NCBI RefSeq assembly: GCF_000379425.1
Contig: NZ_KB902235.1
Coordinates: 101,299-165,298, forward strand
Source: Corynebacterium lubricantis DSM 45231
GTDB lineage: Bacteria > Actinomycetota > Actinomycetes > Mycobacteriales > Mycobacteriaceae
DNA: 64,000 bases
Direction of reading: 5' to 3'
Part shown: positions 1 to 8,513 of the stretch, piece by piece
Position numbering within the stretch: the stretch's first letter is position 1
Layout of the letters: every line of letters begins with the position of its first letter
Translations under genes and position numbers: made by a program
Notes under the pieces: model-generated
What the model saw: the letters and a program-made list of their open reading frames with translations, nothing else
Database searches by the model: none
Told to the model about the DNA's origin: nothing

Positions 1-90
1 GTTGTTGAAGGTGGACTTGATGTATGCGTGGCCGTTGGCCACATTCTTTTTTACGACGCGACGACGCGCGCCACGAGACTTAGGAGGCAT
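1..90 (-). CDS. rpsK: 30S ribosomal protein S11 (5' part only)
   Basis: The first 30 codons of S11 are present ([11 protein letters not shown]..., then [18 protein letters not shown]). The rest runs off the left edge of the window. S11 sits on the platform of the 30S subunit next to the mRNA exit channel. The ATG lies 3 nt downstream of the rpsM stop, so both are on one transcript. The [12 protein letters not shown] stretch is the conserved S11 signature. Identity is firm; completeness cannot be judged. Confidence 0.93.
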   Translation of the reverse strand, partial: MPPKSRGARRRVVKKNVANGHAYIKSTFNN

Positions 91-93
91 GAA

Positions 94-462
94 TTACTTC
101 TTCTTTCCTGCGATGGTCTTCTTCGGACCCTTGCGAGTACGTGCATTGGTCTTGGTGCGCTGACCATGAACTGGCAGGCCACGGCGGTGGCGCAGTCCCT
201 GGTAGGAACCGGTCTCAATCTTGCGACGGATATCTGCCTGAACTTCGCGGCGGAGGTCACCCTCGACCTTCCAGGTAGCTTCAATCACGTCACGCAGGGC
301 GGCAACCTGGTCATCAGACAGGTCGTCGGTACGCAGGTCAGGGGAAATGCCGGTCTGCTCGAGCAGTTCCTTGGAACGGGCTGGGCCAATTCCGTAGATG
401 TAGGTAAGTGCAATCTCCATGCGCTTGTTGCGAGGCAGATCAACACCAGCTAGACGTGCCAT
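94..462 (-). CDS. rpsM: 30S ribosomal protein S13
   Basis: This 122-residue protein starts [15 protein letters not shown]13 sits in the head of the 30S subunit and contacts 5S rRNA/L5 bridges and the P-site tRNA. The helix-two-turn-helix region ([15 protein letters not shown]) and the basic C-terminal tail ending KKTIAGKKK are complete. A longer reading would add three residues (MYL) upstream; the ATG at 462 gives the family-typical MARLAG start. It follows infA after a 177-nt spacer, and no rpmJ (L36) is found between them. Confidence 0.96.
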   Translation of the reverse strand: MARLAGVDLPRNKRMEIALTYIYGIGPARSKELLEQTGISPDLRTDDLSDDQVAALRDVIEATWKVEGDLRREVQADIRRKIETGSYQGLRHRRGLPVHGQRTKTNARTRKGPKKTIAGKKK

Positions 463-639
463 AAGGTACATGCCTTTCGGGTTGTTACGATGGTTTTCTC
501 CCTATCCGTCCGTGCCAACCGACACTTGCCCCGGTCCGTACCGGGTGTTGGGTCGTGATACGCGCGGCTCCGGCCATCGCAGCCAGAGGTAGTAACAGGT
601 GCACACAAGTGCGCGCCCTGGGTAAGGAGGCTTAATGTC

Positions 640-858
640 TTACTTGTAGCGGTACGTGATGCGCCCACGGTCCAAGTCGTATGGAGAAAGCTCCACGACG
701 ACGCGGTCCTCAGGGAGGATACGGATGTAGTGCTGGCGCATCTTGCCGCTGATGTGGGCAAGAACCTTATGCCCATTGTCTAGTTCGACACGAAACATTG
801 CATTTGGCAAAGGCTCGATAATTCGGCCTTCAACCTCAATTGCGCCTTCTTTAGCCAT
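640..858 (-). CDS. infA: Translation initiation factor IF-1
   Basis: The 72-residue product [20 protein letters not shown]... is the usual IF-1 length. It is a single S1-type OB fold (residues about 5-70, with [25 protein letters not shown] strands) that occupies the 30S A site during initiation. An upstream in-frame ATG would add eight residues without family support. The gene is preceded by an inverted repeat at 874-897 and sits apart from the map/ldt genes, behind a terminator, so it probably has its own promoter. Confidence 0.96.
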   Translation of the reverse strand: MAKEGAIEVEGRIIEPLPNAMFRVELDNGHKVLAHISGKMRQHYIRILPEDRVVVELSPYDLDRGRITYRYK

Positions 859-873
859 AAACTCCGCATTCCC

Positions 874-897
874 GGCATACAAATTGGCTTGTATACC
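874..897 (-). promoter_or_regulatory. Inverted repeat just upstream of infA
   Basis: Two 9-base arms, GGCATACAA (874-882) and TTGTATACC (889-897), are complementary except at one position and are separated by six bases. The structure ends 15 nt upstream of the infA ATG, so it would lie in the 5' leader or form an operator. No regulator can be named. Confidence 0.4.
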
Positions 898-973
898 TGC
901 ATTTTTGGTGGTCCACTATCATGGTGAGCACGTCTTGTGCTACACCAATGGCCAACTATAGCGCCTCCACCCC

Positions 974-1013
974 CAAAAACAAAACCGTTCCCGCAGGTCG
1001 CGCGGAAACGGTG
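974..1013 (-). terminator. Terminator downstream of the L,D-transpeptidase gene
   Basis: On the minus strand an 11-bp GC-rich stem (arms at about 984-994 and 1002-1012, one G-U type mismatch) is followed by TTTTGTTTTT. It closes transcription of the ldt gene before infA. Confidence 0.75.
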
Positions 1014-1020
1014 GGGCAAA

Positions 1021-1034
1021 GCTTGACGACGATT
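1021..1034 (-). repeat. TCGTCGNNAAGC motif copy
   Basis: Reads GCTTGACGACGA on the plus strand (1021-1032). It lies between the end of the L,D-transpeptidase gene and its terminator. One of 24 core copies in the window; see the finding on this motif. Confidence 0.7.
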
Positions 1035-1068
1035 GACCGGCCGCCGCGGCCAGTGGGCCGAAAAGGTT

Positions 1069-1797
1069 CTAGTAGATGTAGACCTTGTCGCCAATGTTGA
1101 GATCGTTGAAGTACTTCTCTGCGTCTGCGCGGTACATGCGAACGCAGCCAGCAGACATGTTGTCTGGGGTGCCCTCATGGAAAGCGTGGCCGTAGTTGGT
1201 GAAGTAGGTTGCGAATGGCATTGGTGCGTTGTTGAACTCGTAGGAGATCTCGTCGCGTACCTGGCGGTTGACGTAGAAGGTACCACGTGGGGTCTCCTGG
1301 CCGACGCGACCGGTGGAGACGCGAACTGCACCGTAGTAGACCTGACCATTGTTCTGCAGCCAGGAGCGCTGACCTGCGATATCAACGCAGACCTTTGCAT
1401 CAGCTGGGCAGGAGCCGTAGTCGAATGCAGGAGCCTTCGCAGCCTGCTTGACTACTGCCTGTGGGCGAGGAGCAGGAGTTGCACGTGGGGTGCGACGCTC
1501 GATAATGCCTGGGTAGACAACCTCGATTGCCTCGTCGATGCCGGCACTGAACTGCTTGGTCAGGTTGGGATCTACCTGGTCGATAACGCGCACTGCACGC
1601 TGCGCGTCATTGCGAGCAGACCACGCAGTATCTTCCACCTGCTGAGAGATTTTGTCTGCTTCCGATTCAATATCGAAAGGCAGGGTGGAAGAAAGTTCGT
1701 TGAGGTCCTGGGCCTGAGCAGTAGGAGCTGCGAAGAGACCCACTGCGGTGATCAATGCTGCGCAAGCTGCGCCAATACGACGAGAAATCAAAGACAT
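1069..1797 (-). CDS. Secreted L,D-transpeptidase (YkuD domain)
   Basis: A 242-residue exported protein. Residues 1-30 form a signal peptide ending APTAQAQ. The C-terminal YkuD domain carries the catalytic signature, with H204/H207 and S-A-G-C218-V-R (HAFHEG... SAGCVRM). Such enzymes make 3-3 meso-DAP cross-links in peptidoglycan or attach proteins to it. The start MSLISRRIG at 1797 gives a proper signal peptide; a start six codons earlier does not fit as well. The gene lies between map and infA, a position not used in the classical spc operon, with its own terminator. Substrate specificity cannot be read from the sequence. Confidence 0.9.
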   Translation of the reverse strand: MSLISRRIGAACAALITAVGLFAAPTAQAQDLNELSSTLPFDIESEADKISQQVEDTAWSARNDAQRAVRVIDQVDPNLTKQFSAGIDEAIEVVYPGIIERRTPRATPAPRPQAVVKQAAKAPAFDYGSCPADAKVCVDIAGQRSWLQNNGQVYYGAVRVSTGRVGQETPRGTFYVNRQVRDEISYEFNNAPMPFATYFTNYGHAFHEGTPDNMSAGCVRMYRADAEKYFNDLNIGDKVYIY

Positions 1798-1833
1798 GCC
1801 GACAGTATATGGCAATACTTATGAGTCTGTTAG

Positions 1834-2637
1834 TTAACTGTCGATTCGGGGGGTAAGGATACGTGGACCCTGTGAGGTCGCTGCCACCGTGTGCTCCCAG
1901 TGCGCGGCAGGTGCCGAGTCGAAGGTAACCACTGTCCAATCGTCGTCAAGCACCTCGGAATCGACTTCCCCTCCGAGGATGAGCATCGGTTCGATAGCGA
2001 GTGTGGAACCTTCCTCGATGAACGGACCACGGCCCGCTTTGCCTTCGTTGGCGAGGTAGGGATCCTCGTGCATTGTGCGTCCGATGCCGTGACCGCCATA
2101 TCCGTCGAGAATGCCCAACTCGATGCCGAAATCACGCTCGGCCTTACGAGTTGCCACTTCGAGGGCGTGAGACACGTCGGTGAGGCGATTGCCTGGCACC
2201 ATGGCCTGCAATCCCTCGAGCAGAACCTGTTCGGTAGCGCGATTGAGCTTGTCCACATCACTGGCAAGTTCGCCGACACCGAAGCTCCATGCGGAGTCCC
2301 CTACCCAACCATCGAAGGTGGCGCCGCAGTCGATCGACACCAGATCTCCTGTCTTGAGGACTACGTCGGAGCTCGGAATGCCGTGCACGACAACTTCGTT
2401 GACCGAGGTGCAGATGGAACCGGTGAACCCCTGGTAACCCAGGAAGGTAGGAATTGCACCGTGCGCGCGAATGACCTCTTCGGCCACCTTGTCCAGATCT
2501 GCCGTGGTCGCGCCTTCTACCGCAGCCGCACGAACTTCTTGGAGGGCAATGCCGACGATCCGGCCGGCGGCCTCCATGGCGTCGAGTTCGCCTGGAGTCT
2601 TACCGGGAATGACCTTTTTACGTTTGTGGAACACCAC
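1834..2637 (-). CDS. map: Methionine aminopeptidase type I
   Basis: A 267-residue peptidase that removes the initiator Met. The pita-bread fold carries the metal ligands in order: D in SIDCGA, D in VGDSAWS, H in GGHGIGRTMHEDP, E in LAIEPM and E in HWEHTV. I chose GTG at 2637 because AAAGGAGGG lies 8 nt upstream, followed by GTG-GTG-TTC; a reading extended to 2706 has no such site. It sits downstream of adk, the conserved secY-adk-map order. The N-terminal KRKKVIPGKTPGELDAM stretch is typical of actinobacterial enzymes without the SH3-type extension. Confidence 0.95.
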   Translation of the reverse strand: MVFHKRKKVIPGKTPGELDAMEAAGRIVGIALQEVRAAAVEGATTADLDKVAEEVIRAHGAIPTFLGYQGFTGSICTSVNEVVVHGIPSSDVVLKTGDLVSIDCGATFDGWVGDSAWSFGVGELASDVDKLNRATEQVLLEGLQAMVPGNRLTDVSHALEVATRKAERDFGIELGILDGYGGHGIGRTMHEDPYLANEGKAGRGPFIEEGSTLAIEPMLILGGEVDSEVLDDDWTVVTFDSAPAAHWEHTVAATSQGPRILTPRIDS

Positions 2638-2757
2638 GACGGTGCCCTCCTTTGATTGTGCAGAAACTTTGGAACGATGAAACGCCGGTACCCGACAATG
2701 CGTCAAGGTACCAGCGTTTCAGAGTAGTCGCCTACAAGGTAGTTGCCTAAAAGTGAG

Positions 2758-3303
2758 TTACTTACCCAGCTTCTCCATCGCGCGGGCGTTGATTTCCTCA
2801 ACTTCGCCCTCTGCCTCGATGGAGATGATCTGATCACCGTAGTGATCGATCAGTGGCTTGGTCTCCTCGTTGTAGACCTGCAGACGGGTACGAATGGTCT
2901 CTTCGTTGTCGTCTGCGCGGCCGCGGGCGAGCATGCGCTCGACAACAACGTCCTCGTTGATAACGAAGTTCAACACGCCATCCAGCTGCACGCCGGACTT
3001 CTCCAGCAGATCCGCAAGGATCTCAGCCTGCTCCACGGTGCGTGGGAAACCATCCAGCAGGAAGCCGTTCGCAGCGTCTTCCTCAGCGAGGCGGGACTCG
3101 ACCATGCGTGCGGTGACATCGGTAGGTACGAGCTTGCCGGCGTCGATGTAGCTCTTAGCCTCAACACCGAGCGGGGTGCCTTCGCCGATGTTCGCGCGGA
3201 AGAGATCACCGGTGGAAATGTGTGGGACGCCTAGCTTCTCAGAGAGGATAGCTGCCTGGGTGCCCTTACCAGCGCCCGGAGGGCCGAGGAGTACAAGTCG
3301 CAT
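2758..3303 (-). CDS. adk: Adenylate kinase (short-lid form)
   Basis: This 181-residue enzyme interconverts ATP + AMP with 2 ADP. The P-loop GPPGAGKGT is at residues 7-15, followed by the NMP-binding region (HISTGDLFR) and the DGFPRT motif. The lid ([10 protein letters not shown]) is short and has no zinc-binding cysteines, as is usual in actinobacteria. The ATG overlaps the secY stop by one base (TAATG), indicating translational coupling. Confidence 0.97.
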   Translation of the reverse strand: MRLVLLGPPGAGKGTQAAILSEKLGVPHISTGDLFRANIGEGTPLGVEAKSYIDAGKLVPTDVTARMVESRLAEEDAANGFLLDGFPRTVEQAEILADLLEKSGVQLDGVLNFVINEDVVVERMLARGRADDNEETIRTRLQVYNEETKPLIDHYGDQIISIEAEGEVEEINARAMEKLGK

Positions 3304-4622
3304 TATTTCAGAAGTCCTTCGTAGTTGGATTGGAGGAGCTGGGATTCAATTTGCTTCACTGTAGTCAAGGCTACAGAAACCATAATCAAAATAGCCGTAC
3401 CGCCGAACGCCGACATAGTGCTGTCGCCGCCCATGCTTTGACCCAGGGCCAAGTTTGGCAGCACCGCAATCAGTGCCAAGTACAATGCGCCGACGAAAAG
3501 CAGACGGTTCATCACATAGGACAAGTACTGTGCGGTTGGACGTCCCGGGCGAATGCCTGGGATAAATCCACCGTACTTCTTCATGTTGTCGGCTTGATCA
3601 TTCGGGTCGTATTGAATGGAGACATAGAAGTACGAGAAGAAGATGATCAAGACGAAATAGATCAAAATGTACTGCCAGGACGAAGGCGTCTGGAGCCAGG
3701 AATAGATATTCCTCATCCACCAGTTATCCGGCGGTGTGGTCTGATTCGAGATGATGATCTGCGTAATCAGCACCGGCACGTACATCAGGGAGGACGCGAA
3801 GATCACGGGGATCACGCCGGCCTGGTTCACCTTCAGTGGCAGGTAGGTCGACGAGCCACCGTACTGGCGGCGACCCACCATGCGCTTGGCGTACTGGACC
3901 GGGATGCGGCGCTGGCCCTGCTCGATGAAGATGATGCCGATCACCAGCACGATGACGGCGGCGACGACCAACGCGAACACCAGCCCACCGGACTGCTCGA
4001 GGATGGCCATGCCGTCGGTTGGGATACGCGTTGCAATACCGGCGAAAATCAGCAGGGACATGCCGTTGCCGACGCCCTTCTCGGTGATGATTTCACCGAG
4101 CCACATCACCAGCACCGCACCCGAGGTCATGACAACGACCATCATGATGAGCGTGAAAATGTTGCGGTCTTCCACTAGCACGGGATTGCCCTGGCCAAGG
4201 AGCTGCTCACGGTCGGCGAGGGCGACAATGCCTGCGGACTGCAGAAGCGCCAGCGCCACAGTGAGATAACGCGTGTACTGCGTCATCTTTGTCTGCCCCG
4301 ACTGGCCTTCCTTCTTCAGCTCCTCGAACTTCGGAATCACCACTGTGAGCAGCTGCACGATAATCGACGACGTAATGTACGGCATGATGCCGATGGCGAA
4401 GATCGACAGCTGGAGCAAGGCGCCGCCTGAGAACAGGTTAATGACCGAGAATACGCTCGCAGATTCGCCGGCAAGTTGCTCAAGGCGACCGGCCACCACA
4501 GCGTAATCGACGCCCGGTGTTGGGATCTGAGCCCCGATTCGGTACAGGATAATCAGCGCAAGGGTGATGAAGATCTTTTTACGTAGATCCGGGTCCTTGA
4601 ACACCTGAAGAATGGCAGACAC
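3303..4622 (-). CDS. secY: Protein translocase subunit SecY
   Basis: A 439-residue polytopic channel protein with about ten hydrophobic segments, the usual SecY length. It forms the SecYEG pore with SecE (51342-51665 in this window). Family hallmarks are [12 protein letters not shown] in the first periplasmic loop and the cytosolic loop containing [17 protein letters not shown]. It is last in line after rplO and is separated from it by a divergent DUF1707 gene, so it must have its own promoter in 4623-4881. Confidence 0.97.
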   Translation of the reverse strand: MSAILQVFKDPDLRKKIFITLALIILYRIGAQIPTPGVDYAVVAGRLEQLAGESASVFSVINLFSGGALLQLSIFAIGIMPYITSSIIVQLLTVVIPKFEELKKEGQSGQTKMTQYTRYLTVALALLQSAGIVALADREQLLGQGNPVLVEDRNIFTLIMMVVVMTSGAVLVMWLGEIITEKGVGNGMSLLIFAGIATRIPTDGMAILEQSGGLVFALVVAAVIVLVIGIIFIEQGQRRIPVQYAKRMVGRRQYGGSSTYLPLKVNQAGVIPVIFASSLMYVPVLITQIIISNQTTPPDNWWMRNIYSWLQTPSSWQYILIYFVLIIFFSYFYVSIQYDPNDQADNMKKYGGFIPGIRPGRPTAQYLSYVMNRLLFVGALYLALIAVLPNLALGQSMGGDSTMSAFGGTAILIMVSVALTTVKQIESQLLQSNYEGLLK

Positions 4623-4795
4623 AAAGCCTCCTGGCTTCTACCCCTCTGTATGGGTTGAAGGTTTTCGGAATGGTTTTAAGGCAGGCTTCACACGCGCCTC
4701 AAACACAATTGACTTTTCCACTCTATCAGCCAATCCACCTGAGGCTAATTTTCAGGGCCACAAATGCGCGCGTTTTCCACAGCGGCAAGCGTTGT

Positions 4796-4809
4796 TCGCT
4801 TTACGACGA
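4796..4809 (-). repeat. TCGTCGNNAAGCGA motif, full copy
   Basis: Reads TCGCTTTACGACGA on the plus strand, in the intergenic region between secY and the DUF1707 gene. Confidence 0.75.
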
Positions 4810-4881
4810 TTTCCTCTCCCCTCTCACAGGTCGCTTCGGTACCATGGCGACTACACAAACCCCCGAGGCTTTGGAGGCGTG

Positions 4882-5394
4882 ATGGACAACAGTCCTGACA
4901 TCCGCGTCGGCGAGGCGGAGCGCAATTCCGCACTCGATCGCCTCAGCGAACTTTTCACCAATGGCTATTTGGATGTGGCCGAGTTCGATCGTCGCACCGG
5001 CGAAGTCGTTGCTGCGACCTATCGCAGTGACCTGACGAAGGTTTTCAGTGATCTTCCGGAACAATCCATTGAAGCACCGGAGCAGAAAACATCGCTCGGG
5101 GCTGATGCCGAATTGGACCGGATTGAAAAACAAGGCGCCAAGGTCCGCCGTGCCGATGGCGTGATCTGGACCGTAGTCATGGTCGCCTTTGTTCTCGGGC
5201 TCTTCGTGTTCAATCTGCCCTATTTTTGGATCATTTTCCCTCTCGGAGCGTTTGCGTCCTGGGGAGTGCGCAGTCTTTATGGCTTAGAGGAAGAGGACGA
5301 GAAAATCTTCGAAGAACTCGACGAAGCGCAAAAGAAGGAACGCTCCGAGCGCCTCCGTATAGCTATGGAGCGCAGGAAAGAGCTCGGGCAGTAG
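4882..5394 (+). CDS. DUF1707 membrane protein
   Basis: A 170-residue protein starting MDNSPDIRVGEAERN. The N-terminal DUF1707 module (about residues 5-58, with R-V-G-E-A-ER, LDVAEFDRRT and LTKVFSDLP) is followed by a linker, two adjacent hydrophobic segments (IWTVVMVAFVLGLFVFNLPYF and IIFPLGAFASWGV) and a charged helical tail. Start chosen at ATG 4882, behind GGAGG. DUF1707 has no established biochemical role; it often accompanies membrane or LiaF-like C-terminal modules. A second DUF1707 protein lies at 35054. It is divergent to secY and convergent with rplO, sharing a bidirectional terminator. Confidence 0.85.
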   Translation: MDNSPDIRVGEAERNSALDRLSELFTNGYLDVAEFDRRTGEVVAATYRSDLTKVFSDLPEQSIEAPEQKTSLGADAELDRIEKQGAKVRRADGVIWTVVMVAFVLGLFVFNLPYFWIIFPLGAFASWGVRSLYGLEEEDEKIFEELDEAQKKERSERLRIAMERRKELGQ

Positions 5395-5397
5395 CAT

Positions 5398-5411
5398 TCG
5401 TCGTAAAGCGA
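5398..5411 (+). repeat. TCGTCGNNAAGCGA motif, full copy
   Basis: Reads TCGTCGTAAAGCGA. It directly abuts the A-tract and stem of the terminator at 5413-5447. Confidence 0.75.
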
Positions 5412-5412
5412 A

Positions 5413-5447
5413 AAAACGGCTACATCCATAAAGGATGTAGCCGTTTT
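5413..5447. terminator. Bidirectional terminator between DUF1707 gene and rplO
   Basis: A perfect 15-bp stem (5413-5427 pairs with 5433-5447) with loop ATAAA and U-tracts on both sides. It serves both the plus-strand DUF1707 gene and the minus-strand rpsH-rplO operon. Confidence 0.92.
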
Positions 5448-5463
5448 AAGCTATCAGCGGGGC

Positions 5464-5910
5464 TTATGCCTCGGTGACAGAGCCTCCAGCAGCTTCGATC
5501 TTCTCAACTGCAGACTTGGAGAACTTGGTTGCGGTGACGTTGAGCTTAACGCCCAAGACGCCGTTGCCCAGGACCTTGACTGGCTGCTTAGCGCGAACCA
5601 GGCCTGCTGCAACAATGTCAGCAACGGCGATGTCGCCGCCCTGTGGGAAAGCCTTCTCCAGATCAGAAACGTTAACCACCTGGTAGATGGTCTTGTTCTG
5701 AGCCTTGAAGCCCTTCAACTTAGGCAGACGCATGTGCAGTGGCATCTGGCCACCCTCAAATGCGTGTGGAACCTGCTTACGAGCCTTAGTACCCTTGGTA
5801 CCGCGACCAGCAGTCTTACCCTTGGAAGCCTCACCGCGGCCGACGCGGGTCTTAGCCTTGTTAGCGCCCTTTGCTGGGCGCAGATCGTGGAGCTTAATAA
5901 TGTCGCTCAT
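5464..5910 (-). CDS. rplO: 50S ribosomal protein L15
   Basis: A 148-residue large-subunit protein starting [18 protein letters not shown]. The Gly-rich basic N-terminal extension ([19 protein letters not shown]) threads into 23S rRNA; the globular C-terminal part ends GGSVTEA. It is the last gene of the rpsH-rplF-rplR-rpsE-rpmD-rplO run and is followed by a strong terminator. In many bacteria secY would follow directly; here a divergent gene separates them. Confidence 0.96.
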   Translation of the reverse strand: MSDIIKLHDLRPAKGANKAKTRVGRGEASKGKTAGRGTKGTKARKQVPHAFEGGQMPLHMRLPKLKGFKAQNKTIYQVVNVSDLEKAFPQGGDIAVADIVAAGLVRAKQPVKVLGNGVLGVKLNVTATKFSKSAVEKIEAAGGSVTEA

Positions 5911-5917
5911 GATATCT

Positions 5918-6103
5918 CTACTCCCCTGCTACTTCTTCGACGGTAACCAGGTGAGCGACCTTCAGGATCTGGCCGCGCACTGCGGCGTTGTCCTGCTTGG
6001 TCACGGTCTGGCCGATCTTGCGCAGACCCAGAGCCTCAAGGTTTGCACGGTGGACTGGCTTGCTGCCAACCTTGCCGTGGTGCAAAGTAATCTTCAAAGC
6101 CAT
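5918..6103 (-). CDS. rpmD: 50S ribosomal protein L30
   Basis: A 61-residue protein of the expected size. It has the [30 protein letters not shown] pattern (here summarised), with the [11 protein letters not shown] turn diagnostic of L30. It lies 7 nt upstream of rplO and 5 nt downstream of rpsE, in the usual order. L30 binds domain II of 23S rRNA; many bacteria lack it. Confidence 0.95.
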   Translation of the reverse strand: MALKITLHHGKVGSKPVHRANLEALGLRKIGQTVTKQDNAAVRGQILKVAHLVTVEEVAGE

Positions 6104-6108
6104 GGTGA

Positions 6109-6750
6109 TTACGCCTCCTGACCTGCGCGAGCGCGCAGAATACGTGCAGGTGCGACCTCGTCGAGAGTCTTGCCGCGCTTAGCAGCAACCTCTTCTGGGC
6201 GAGCCAGGGACTTCAGACCCGCAACGGTTGCCTTCACAACGTTGAGGGAGTTGTCGGAGCCCAGGGACTTCGCCAGGATGTCCTGAATGCCTGCGCACTC
6301 AAGAACTGGACGAGCTGCGCCACCCGCGATCACACCGGTACCAGGAGCTGCTGGGCGGAGCATAACAATGCCCGCTGCTGCTTCGCCCTGGACTGGGTGA
6401 GGGATGGTGCCGCCAACCATTGGGACGCGGAAGAAGTTCTTGCGAGCCTCTTCGGAGCCCTTCTGGATAGCTGCTGGCACTTCTTTAGCCTTACCGTAGC
6501 CAACGCCGACCATGCCCTGGCCGTCGCCGACAATGACGAGTGCGGTGAAGGACATGTTGCGGCCACCCTTAACCGTCTTTGCGACACGGTTAATGGAGAC
6601 TACGCGCTCGATGTACTTATCGCGCTCATCATTCTGGTTACGACGATCGTCGCGGCGGCCGCGGCCACCACGTTCGTTACGATCGTTCTTGTTGTTCTTG
6701 TTCTGGTCGTCGGCGGAGCGTCCGCCGTCACGCCGTTCACGTCCCGGCAT
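6109..6750 (-). CDS. rpsE: 30S ribosomal protein S5
   Basis: A 213-residue S5. Residues about 1-45 are a low-complexity, highly charged extension rich in R, D, N and G ([20 protein letters not shown]), longer than in E. coli S5 (166 residues) and common in actinobacteria. The double-stranded RNA-binding domain starts near [13 protein letters not shown], and the C-terminal domain contains [13 protein letters not shown]5 affects translational fidelity and start-site recognition. Confidence 0.96.
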   Translation of the reverse strand: MPGRERRDGGRSADDQNKNNKNDRNERGGRGRRDDRRNQNDERDKYIERVVSINRVAKTVKGGRNMSFTALVIVGDGQGMVGVGYGKAKEVPAAIQKGSEEARKNFFRVPMVGGTIPHPVQGEAAAGIVMLRPAAPGTGVIAGGAARPVLECAGIQDILAKSLGSDNSLNVVKATVAGLKSLARPEEVAAKRGKTLDEVAPARILRARAGQEA

Positions 6751-6790
6751 TACGCGTTCCTTCCGTTGATGTTCATGGTCAAGTTAGTCA

Positions 6791-7195
6791 TTAGAACTTC
6801 AGTCCACCTTCACGAGCGGCGTCTGCAAGTGCTGCGACGCGACCATGGTACTTGTAGCCGGCGCGGTCGAATACGACCTGCTCGACGCCGGCTTCCTTAG
6901 CGCGCTCAGCGATGAGCTGGCCGACCTTTGCTGCCTTGGCCTTCTTGTCGCCCTCGGTGGAGCGAACGTCTGCTTCCATGGAGGAAGCAGAAACCAGGGT
7001 GTGGCCTGCCAGGTCGTCGATGACCTGAACGTGCATGTGGCGGGAGCTGCGGTGCACAACGAGGCGTGGTGCCTCTGGGGTGCCGCGCAGGGTCTTGCGA
7101 ATACGGAAGTGGCGACGTGCGCGTGCCTCGCGGCGGCGGGACGAAATGTCCTTGCCAACCGGGGTGCGCTTGGTGTTCTCTGCAGTGTTGCTCAT
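6791..7195 (-). CDS. rplR: 50S ribosomal protein L18
   Basis: A 134-residue 5S-rRNA-binding protein with the [18 protein letters not shown]-terminal basic stretch, [18 protein letters not shown], and the C-terminal [28 protein letters not shown] signature (abridged). It lies between rplF and rpsE as in all spc operons. About 15 extra N-terminal residues precede the core. Confidence 0.96.
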   Translation of the reverse strand: MSNTAENTKRTPVGKDISSRRREARARRHFRIRKTLRGTPEAPRLVVHRSSRHMHVQVIDDLAGHTLVSASSMEADVRSTEGDKKAKAAKVGQLIAERAKEAGVEQVVFDRAGYKYHGRVAALADAAREGGLKF

Positions 7196-7198
7196 TGC

Positions 7199-7735
7199 TT
7201 ACTTACCCGTCTTTCCGACCTTGCGACGAACCTGCTCGCCCGCGTAACGGATGCCCTTACCCTTGTAAGGATCGTCCTTGCGCAGACGGCGGATGTTCGC
7301 AGCAATCTGGCCTACCAGCTGCTTGTCAATGCCCTCGATGGAGAGCTTGGTGTTGCCATCAACGGCGAACGTCACGCCTTCCGGCGCTTCGATCAAAACT
7401 GGGTGCGAGTAGCCGAGAGCGAACTCGAGGTTCTTGCCCTTCAGTGCCACACGGTAGCCAACGCCGAAGATCTCCATGTTGATCTTGTAGCCCTCGGTGA
7501 CGCCAACAACCATGTTGTTGACCAGCGAGCGAGACAGACCGTGGAGGGAACGGTTGGTGCGGTGGTCATCCGGACGGGAGACCACGATTTCATTTTCCTC
7601 GACAGCAACGGAGATCGGTGCTGGAACGGAGTAAGACAGGGTGCCCTTAGGACCCTTAACTTCTACGTTCTGGCCGTCGATCTTGGTTTCAACGCCGTTA
7701 GGGATTGCGATAGGTGCCTTACCTACACGTGACAT
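7199..7735 (-). CDS. rplF: 50S ribosomal protein L6
   Basis: A 178-residue protein starting [16 protein letters not shown], with two repeated alpha/beta modules. The C-terminal one contains the conserved [15 protein letters not shown] motif (here [14 protein letters not shown]). L6 lies near the factor-binding stalk base and the sarcin-ricin loop. It is 3 nt from rplR. Confidence 0.97.
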   Translation of the reverse strand: MSRVGKAPIAIPNGVETKIDGQNVEVKGPKGTLSYSVPAPISVAVEENEIVVSRPDDHRTNRSLHGLSRSLVNNMVVGVTEGYKINMEIFGVGYRVALKGKNLEFALGYSHPVLIEAPEGVTFAVDGNTKLSIEGIDKQLVGQIAANIRRLRKDDPYKGKGIRYAGEQVRRKVGKTGK

Positions 7736-7752
7736 ATTGTGCTACCTCCCTA

Positions 7753-8151
7753 TTACCAGACGTAAGCGAGGACTTCCCCGCCTACGCCTTTCTCGCGAGC
7801 CTGACGGTCGGTCAGGAGACCCTGGGACGTGGAGATGATGGCCACGCCCAGGCCGCCGATAACCTCAGGCAGGTTGGTGGACTTTGCGTACACGCGCAGC
7901 CCAGGCTTGGAAACACGGCGCAGGCCAGCGATGGACGCCTGGCGAGTTGGGCCGTACTTCAGCTCGAGGGAAAGGGTCTTGCCGACCTTTTCTTCCTCGA
8001 CCTTGTAGTCAGCGATGTAGCCCTCTTGCTTCAGGATCTCAGCGATGTTCGCCTTGATCTTCGAAGAAGGCATGGACACGGTGTCGTGGTGCGCGTTGTT
8101 TGCGTTGCGCACGCGAGACAGCATATCCGCGATTGGATCTGTCATGGTCAT
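7753..8151 (-). CDS. rpsH: 30S ribosomal protein S8
   Basis: A 132-residue protein beginning [17 protein letters not shown] (MTDPIADM two codons later is an alternative start). The C-terminal [26 protein letters not shown] motif is intact (abridged). In E. coli S8 represses its own spc operon. Here rpsH is the first gene of its run, because the upstream neighbours rplN-rplX-rplE lie 9.5 kb away. No rpsN (S14) is present at this junction. Confidence 0.96.
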   Translation of the reverse strand: MTMTDPIADMLSRVRNANNAHHDTVSMPSSKIKANIAEILKQEGYIADYKVEEEKVGKTLSLELKYGPTRQASIAGLRRVSKPGLRVYAKSTNLPEVIGGLGVAIISTSQGLLTDRQAREKGVGGEVLAYVW

Positions 8152-8365
8152 GGAATTGACCGTTACCTTTCTCGTTACGGTTCCTTCCCCACCTGACCCA
8201 GTAATTAGGTCGCGTTATCCGTGTGATCTGTCGGGGGCTACTTACGCTCCACGCGCTCAATAACGCGTGGTGCTCGCTGCCCAATCCATACACTCGGTTC
8301 GCATGTCGGCGAGGGGCCTGCAACAAAGTTGGAATCATATGTACTTGGAGGATTCGCGGCGCACT

Positions 8366-8393
8366 AAAATAGCACGCACTAATCCGCCGACAA
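8366..8393 (-). promoter_or_regulatory. Candidate promoter of the rpsH operon
   Basis: On the minus strand TTGTCG (8388-8393), 16 nt, TATTTT (8366-8371). It fits a loose corynebacterial housekeeping promoter and would give a leader of about 200 nt. Confidence 0.4.
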
Positions 8394-8431
8394 ACGTTAC
8401 ACGCACATTAACGCAGGACAAAATCGCCTTT

Positions 8432-8445
8432 TCGCTTAGCGACGA
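8432..8445 (-). repeat. TCGTCGNNAAGCGA motif, full copy
   Basis: Reads TCGCTTAGCGACGA on the plus strand, upstream of fdhF. Confidence 0.7.
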
Positions 8446-8513
8446 GCGCCTTGGCCACTGTGTTTTCCGGCGCACGCTATCGAGGGCTGATTTTCTCAAG
8501 TAAAGTTCGGCTT

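Larger units (their letters stand above)
8152..8513. other. Intergenic region between rpsH and fdhF
   Basis: A 362-nt divergent region. It must hold promoters for the rpsH operon (minus) and the formate dehydrogenase genes (plus). I see one candidate for rpsH (8366-8393) and one dispersed-motif copy (8432-8445), but no convincing plus-strand promoter, ORF or riboswitch. Confidence 0.5.

Noticed and set aside
472..639. Search for rpmJ (L36) between infA and rpsM
   Set aside because: No frame with the L36 pattern (MKVRxSVKxxC) exists in the spacer; the gene must be elsewhere in the genome.
8152..8300. Search for rpsN (S14) upstream of rpsH
   Set aside because: No S14-like frame is present near rpsH or near rplE; corynebacteria usually carry it at another locus.
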